DNA of 42,410 bases, taken from positions 1-42,410 of the forward strand of contig JABGPG010000164.1 in assembly GCA_018645085.1 (NCBI GenBank), in the 5' to 3' direction. Under the pieces are notes generated by a model. It did no database searches and was not told where the DNA came from. It was given only the letters and a program-made list of their open reading frames with translations. Position 1 is the first letter of the stretch, and every line of letters starts with the position of its first letter. Of this stretch, positions 38,062 to 42,410 are shown one piece after another. The DNA comes from Deltaproteobacteria bacterium (lineage in GTDB: Bacteria; SAR324; NAC60-12). The translations under genes and the position numbers were made by a program.

Positions 38062-38258
38062 AAACTTCCTTTTATTGAGTTAGGTGAGTGAAGTCCGCAA
38101 AGATGCTTGGTTGTTGTAAAAGATCAGTAAACAGTCAGGATGCATCATCCTCTTACATAAAACATAAACTGCCAAGCCTGATTGCTTATAATACTTTATC
38201 GATTAGCGTTTCAAATAGCAAGTAATCAAGGTTCTTTAGTTTAATATTGAGCATGCTT

Positions 38259-38579
38259 TTAAATAGGAGGCAAAGCACTTGCGCTCATTTCAACACAGAT
38301 TCTCTGACCTTCAATGTAGCGCTTAACTTCCTTAAATTCCCTGCGGTGATTTTGATCCCCAATGACGCTGCGCAGATGAAACTCCGCATTACGCTTTGCT
38401 CCTGAAACTGCATCTACAGCAATTAATGCGCAGGCCCGGCTCTTAACAATAACGTCAAGATTACCTCTGTCCAGGACTTTGTAGTCCGGATCATATGATG
38501 TTTTTATGTTCTCAGCAGTTGAGGTACATCCGTTGAATAAAATGAAGCAAAAAACGGCTGATAATATGATGGGCGGCAT
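38259..38579 (-). CDS. Putative lipoprotein, hypothetical
   Basis: Signal with lipobox-like FNGC; 106 aa. Confidence 0.55.
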   Translation of the reverse strand: MPPIILSAVFCFILFNGCTSTAENIKTSYDPDYKVLDRGNLDVIVKSRACALIAVDAVSGAKRNAEFHLRSVIGDQNHRREFKEVKRYIEGQRICVEMSASALPPI

Positions 38580-38715
38580 TATTTTCTATAGTGTAGGCTT
38601 GACAACTATTGAGTCGTTCTCCAAACTAGCAATAACAGCAATATTGTATTTATGCAGACTAAAAGTTTTCAGTCGATAAAAAATCTATTTAACCTTTTAA
38701 TTAAGTGCAACCTTC

Positions 38716-39999
38716 ATGCAGATCACACAGTCTAAACAATTATTTTCACGTGCACAGCAAAGTATTCCGGGCGGAGTAAACAGTCCTGTCCGTGCTTTCA
38801 AATCCGTAAAGATGAATCCACTTTTCATCAAACGTGCTCAGGGTTCAAAACTCTTTGACGTGGATGGCAACGAATATATTGACTATGTAGGCTCCTGGGG
38901 GCCAATGATTTTAGGTCATGCTCATGCTGAAGTAGTCCGCAAACTTGAAGAAACTCTCCGGAATGGAACATCATTTGGCGCTCCGACTGAAGGTGAAATT
39001 CAGTTGGCGGAAATGGTCTGTGAGGCAGTTCCCAGCGTGGAAATGCTACGTCTGGTTAATTCCGGTTCAGAAGCTTCAATGGCCGCGCTCCGAGTTGCGC
39101 GTGGTTATACCGGACGTGATAAAATTGTTAAATTCGAAGGCTGTTATCACGGTAGTGTTGATCCACTATTGGTTCAGGCAGGATCCGGAGCAATGACTTT
39201 AGGAATTCCGGATTCACCGGGAGTTCCTGCTGCTTTTGTCGAACTGACTCTACAGGCGAAATTTAATGATCTGGAGTCAGTCATCAAACTTGCGGAAGAA
39301 AATTCCGGAGAGATTGCTGCCGTGATTTTGGAACCAGTTGCCGGAAATATGGGGATGATTCCTCCGGAACATGGATTTTTACAAGGTTTGCGTGAGCTTT
39401 GCGACCGTGAGGGAATCTTGCTGATTTTCGATGAAGTAATGAGTGGATTCCGTGTTGATTACGGAGGGGCTCAAAAGATCTTTAGTATAGTTCCGGATAT
39501 GAGCATTTTCGGTAAAGTAATTGGCGGAGGCCTTCCTGTTGGTGCATATGGTGGCCGTCAGGATATCATGCTTCAAGTGGCCCCTGCAGGTCCTGTTTAT
39601 CAAGCAGGAACACTATCCGGAAATCCACTTGCGGTCTCCGCAGGATTAACTACTCTGGGTATTTTAAAAGAAGAGAATCCTTATCCGGAACTTGGTCAAA
39701 AAACAGCATGGCTTTCAGGAGAGTTTAAATCTGCAGCTGAATCTGCCGGAATTCCTCTGCAAACGCAGGCTATGGGGGGTATGTTCGGATTATTCTTTTC
39801 AGCAGAACCTGTCCAAAATTATCAACAGGCGCTTAAAACTGATACAGAGCAGTTCACCCGTTTTTTCCGGAGTATGCTCAAACAGGGGATTTATCTTGCA
39901 CCCTCAGCATTTGAATCGCTTTTCGTCTCAACTGCCCATTCTGAAGAAGATCTGGAACGTACCGCGACTGCATTTCCAAAGGCATTAAGAGGAGAATGA
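38716..39999 (+). CDS. hemL: Glutamate-1-semialdehyde 2,1-aminomutase
   Basis: 427 aa; SIPGGVNSPVRAFKSV, FEGCYHGSVDPLLVQAGSG, LIFDEVMSGFRV, PVGAYGGRQDIM. Confidence 0.98.
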   Translation: MQITQSKQLFSRAQQSIPGGVNSPVRAFKSVKMNPLFIKRAQGSKLFDVDGNEYIDYVGSWGPMILGHAHAEVVRKLEETLRNGTSFGAPTEGEIQLAEMVCEAVPSVEMLRLVNSGSEASMAALRVARGYTGRDKIVKFEGCYHGSVDPLLVQAGSGAMTLGIPDSPGVPAAFVELTLQAKFNDLESVIKLAEENSGEIAAVILEPVAGNMGMIPPEHGFLQGLRELCDREGILLIFDEVMSGFRVDYGGAQKIFSIVPDMSIFGKVIGGGLPVGAYGGRQDIMLQVAPAGPVYQAGTLSGNPLAVSAGLTTLGILKEENPYPELGQKTAWLSGEFKSAAESAGIPLQTQAMGGMFGLFFSAEPVQNYQQALKTDTEQFTRFFRSMLKQGIYLAPSAFESLFVSTAHSEEDLERTATAFPKALRGE

Positions 40000-40035
40000 A
40001 TTCAGTCAGAAGATTAAATGAGGGGCGATAAAGCG

Positions 40036-40060
40036 GAATTATGAGAATTATGAGAATTAT
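40036..40060. repeat. 9-bp tandem repeat (GAATTATGA, about 2.8 copies)
   Basis: GAATTATGAGAATTATGAGAATTAT between hemL and the fliN-like gene. Confidence 0.8.
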
Positions 40061-40356
40061 TATTTCCAGCCTAACTTAGGTTTTTCGTCAGGATGGGTGA
40101 TTTCGCTGATCCTGACGCCAAAGCGGTCATTAATCACAACGACCTCTCCGCGTGCAATTAAACGGTCGCCGATTAAAACGTCAATCGTAGAGCCGACTAT
40201 CTTGTCCAGTATCACCACAGTCCCTTGTTTCCAGAGCATGACCTCATTCAGGGAAATGTCGGTACGAGCAATTTCTGCCTGCATCACATGCGACGCATCT
40301 GCCAAAAATTTAAGCTTGTGCAGTGTTGATTCCTGCTCCGTAGTTTCTGCGTTCAT
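40060..40356 (-). CDS. FliN/SpoA-domain (motor switch C-ring-like) protein
   Basis: 98 aa; ARTDISLNEVMLWKQGTVVILDKIVGSTIDVLIGDRLIARGEVVVINDRFGVRISEI. Confidence 0.85.
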   Translation of the reverse strand: MNAETTEQESTLHKLKFLADASHVMQAEIARTDISLNEVMLWKQGTVVILDKIVGSTIDVLIGDRLIARGEVVVINDRFGVRISEITHPDEKPKLGWK

Positions 40357-40389
40357 GGGGTTTCATTTGATTAAGCTAATTTTCACAGG

Positions 40390-40418
40390 TTGACTTGTTT
40401 CATTAATCTTGCGATTAT
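40390..40418 (+). promoter_or_regulatory. Sigma70-like promoter candidate for tatA
   Basis: TTGACT (40390-40395), 17-nt spacer, GATTAT (40413-40418). Confidence 0.45.
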
Positions 40419-40499
40419 CAGACGAATTCTATCTACTATAAGATCAATTTACATTATACGGCCTAACGGGCCATGACACAATAAGCAGGAGCGCACACT

Positions 40500-40718
40500 A
40501 TGTTTGGTTTAGGCATTTGGGAACTTTTAATAGTTTTGGCAATTATCGTTGTTTTATTTGGAGCAAAACGCTTGCCTCTAATTGGTGAGGGACTTGGCGG
40601 AATGATTACTAATTTTAAAAGCGCGACCAAGAAAAACAAAGATGATCAAGCAAAAATTGATGAAAATACTACAGTAATTAAAGAAGATAGCACTGTTATG
40701 AAAGAGGAAACCAGCTGA
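40500..40718 (+). CDS. tatA: Sec-independent protein translocase subunit TatA/TatE
   Basis: MFGLGIWELLIVLAIIVVLFGAKRLPLIGEGLGGMITNFKSA; AGGAG upstream. Confidence 0.94.
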   Translation: MFGLGIWELLIVLAIIVVLFGAKRLPLIGEGLGGMITNFKSATKKNKDDQAKIDENTTVIKEDSTVMKEETS

Positions 40719-40727
40719 ATGCAGGTG

Positions 40728-41165
40728 CTATTTTTTTGCTTTGGGTCGAATCACCAGGTTCATGCTGACTTTTAGTTCTTTGAGCCGTGCAATGACTGGC
40801 ACAATTGACCCGTAATCCACTTTTTCGTCTGCTTCCACATCAACCAACCATGGTTGTTTCTGACCCTTGGTCCATTGTTTAATTTTATCCTCCAGCACTC
40901 TCTGACTCTCGTCCTCAGTACTCCCTCCGATACGGGTGTTTCCTAAATACAAAACCCCGGATTTGTCAATCACTACCCGCAGTGGTTCCTGCATGGGTTT
41001 CATTTTATCCTGGTTGTAACTGTCTTCAGGAAGATCCACCTGAATCACATGGTTTACTATTGGAGCAGTTACCATGAAGATAATCAGCAAAACAAGCAGA
41101 ACGTCCACAAAAGGAGTAACGTTTATTTCACTCAGTGGTTCATTCTGATCCCAGGAGCCGCCCAT
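40728..41165 (-). CDS. tolR: TolR/ExbD family biopolymer transport protein
   Basis: LSEINVTPFVDVLLVLLIIFMVTAPI. Confidence 0.9.
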   Translation of the reverse strand: MGGSWDQNEPLSEINVTPFVDVLLVLLIIFMVTAPIVNHVIQVDLPEDSYNQDKMKPMQEPLRVVIDKSGVLYLGNTRIGGSTEDESQRVLEDKIKQWTKGQKQPWLVDVEADEKVDYGSIVPVIARLKELKVSMNLVIRPKAKK

Positions 41166-41868
41166 GTACTATCCATTCAAAACGATTAGTAAGTTCCATG
41201 CCGTAATTACGCATGGTATTTGCTAAGATCCGGGTTTGATTACGGAAATAATTGTAGGCCATTAAAGCAGGAATAGCCGCAAGTAAACCTGCAGCAGTAG
41301 CAACCAAAGCTTCTGAAATCCCAGGAGCAACTGAGGCAAGACTGGTAACTCCGGAAGTTCCTATGCTTTGAAAGGAATTGATAATTCCCAGCACGGTTCC
41401 GAATAAACCGATGAAAGGAGCTGCGCTTGAAATGGTTGCGAGGATGCTTAAACGGTTTTCTATGAAAGCGTATCTTTCATTTATCGTTTGCTCAATCACC
41501 CTTTGCAGTTGCTGACTAAGATGCGGGAGCATTGAAGTGTTTTCCGTGATATCAGGTGTTGAGCGCTGTATACGCTGACTCATTCTGGCTGCTTCCTGAT
41601 AGGTGGCAGAGTACATCGATGCAAAAGCAGAATAAGGGAAATCTGCTGAAACTTTTTTGATTTGATTAAGACTGGATTCGTTGAGGTAGATTTGGTAGAA
41701 CTTCTGATTATCTTTGCGGATATTTATATACTGAAGTGTCTTTATAATGATGACGGCCCAGGAAAGGGCCGACATCAAAGCTAAAATGAGCAAGACGAGC
41801 TTTGCGATAAAACTCCCGCTCAGTACCATCCCGACTATGCTCGATTCGCCTAACCATTCGGTGAGCAT
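41140..41868 (-). CDS. tolQ: TolQ/ExbB family proton channel protein
   Basis: LSILATISSAAPFIGLFGTVLGIINSFQSIG, APGISEALVATAAGLLAAIPALMAYNYF. Confidence 0.9.
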   Translation of the reverse strand: MLTEWLGESSIVGMVLSGSFIAKLVLLILALMSALSWAVIIIKTLQYINIRKDNQKFYQIYLNESSLNQIKKVSADFPYSAFASMYSATYQEAARMSQRIQRSTPDITENTSMLPHLSQQLQRVIEQTINERYAFIENRLSILATISSAAPFIGLFGTVLGIINSFQSIGTSGVTSLASVAPGISEALVATAAGLLAAIPALMAYNYFRNQTRILANTMRNYGMELTNRFEWIVHGRLLGSE

Positions 41869-41911
41869 AATTCTAAGAGAAGTCTATTAGTGACAGAGTT
41901 GTAAAAGTTTT

Positions 41912-42410
41912 TTACAGGCGGGTGAACTCTACACGTCGATTTTTACCCCAGGCAACATCGTTGCTGCCGGAAGCTGCTGGACGTTCCTCACCAAAACTGA
42001 CCATAGAAAATTGTGATGGATTTGCTCCAAGACTGACCAGGTGGTCAAAGACAGCTTTCGCACGTCTTTCTCCCAAAGCCAGGTTGTATTCATTGGTTCC
42101 ACGCTCATCACAGTGACCTTCCAACTGAATCTGTACATCAGGGTTTTCTGCGATCCATTCATAATTTTTCTGAATGATCTCTGCAAAGGCTGGGCTGATT
42201 GCACTCTTGTCGTAGTCAAAGTAGACGAGTTCCATTTCATTAACTGCAGTATCAGTTTCTTCAGGTGGTGCAGAAATGATAGTGACAGCTTTTGGTGCCT
42301 CAATACTTTTATCTGCGTCTTGTTCAACTGCTATTTCAGCCTCTTCTTTGGCAACTTCCTGCTTTTGCACTGCGGCTACTGCTTCTTCTTTCTTTACTTC
42401 TTCCGCTTTT
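41912..42410 (-). CDS. pal: Peptidoglycan-associated lipoprotein (Pal/OmpA family), truncated at window end
   Basis: VYFDYDKSAISPAF...IQLEGHCDERGTNEYNLALGERRAKAVFDHLVSLG; the open frame continues past the GTG at 42370 (KAEEVKKEEAVAAV...) to the window edge. Confidence 0.9.
   Translation of the reverse strand, partial: KAEEVKKEEAVAAVQKQEVAKEEAEIAVEQDADKSIEAPKAVTIISAPPEETDTAVNEMELVYFDYDKSAISPAFAEIIQKNYEWIAENPDVQIQLEGHCDERGTNEYNLALGERRAKAVFDHLVSLGANPSQFSMVSFGEERPAASGSNDVAWGKNRRVEFTRL

Noticed and set aside
37660-38091. 143-aa plus-strand ORF
   Set aside because: Antisense to the lon N-terminus; no recognisable domain.
38100-38240. Heat-shock (sigma32 or CIRCE) promoter upstream of lon
   Set aside because: A TTGAAA element with TATTAT/TTATAA is present, but there is no CCCCAT-type -10 and no CIRCE repeat; looks like an ordinary promoter.
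41929-42327. 132-aa minus-strand ORF
   Set aside because: Alternative frame inside pal, which has clear OmpA-domain motifs in its own frame.
1-42410. CRISPR array, tRNA, rRNA, IS elements, prophage, toxin-antitoxin pairs
   Set aside because: No repeat-spacer structure, tRNA-like sequence, transposase, integrase or phage structural gene was recognised in the sequence or the ORF track.

Overview
Gene-dense bacterial chromosome segment (my estimate is roughly 43% GC by eye) with about 41 supportable CDSs on both strands. Most are housekeeping genes: a dipeptide ABC transporter, rpsD, alaS, a LolC/E permease, fdxA, rpmF-plsX, GDPD, trpD, an isopropylmalate/citramalate synthase, a cell-wall amidase, marC, tolB, a TonB/TolA-like protein, HU, PBP1A, carB, Mini-RNase III, lon, hemL, tatA, and tolR/tolQ/pal. 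No rRNA, tRNA, CRISPR array, IS element or prophage was recognised. The overall make-up fits a free-living Gram-negative, possibly deltaproteobacterial or SAR324-like; that lineage guess is inference only. I did not find an obvious new defence or biosynthetic island. The items most worth a second look are: (1) strong over-representation of the palindrome TCCGGA (about 69 copies by hand count, 7-8 expected), resembling the cyanobacterial HIP1 phenomenon; (2) a NadD-like / CinA-type NMN-deamidase (PncC) fusion that would join two consecutive NAD-salvage steps, coupled to trpD; (3) a rhodanese-like + degenerate A-type + Nfu protein; (4) an R3H-domain protein translationally coupled to Mini-RNase III; (5) an HNH nuclease coupled to tolB; (6) a palindromic terminator that encodes the C-termini of two convergent genes; (7) a general scarcity of Shine-Dalgarno sequences.
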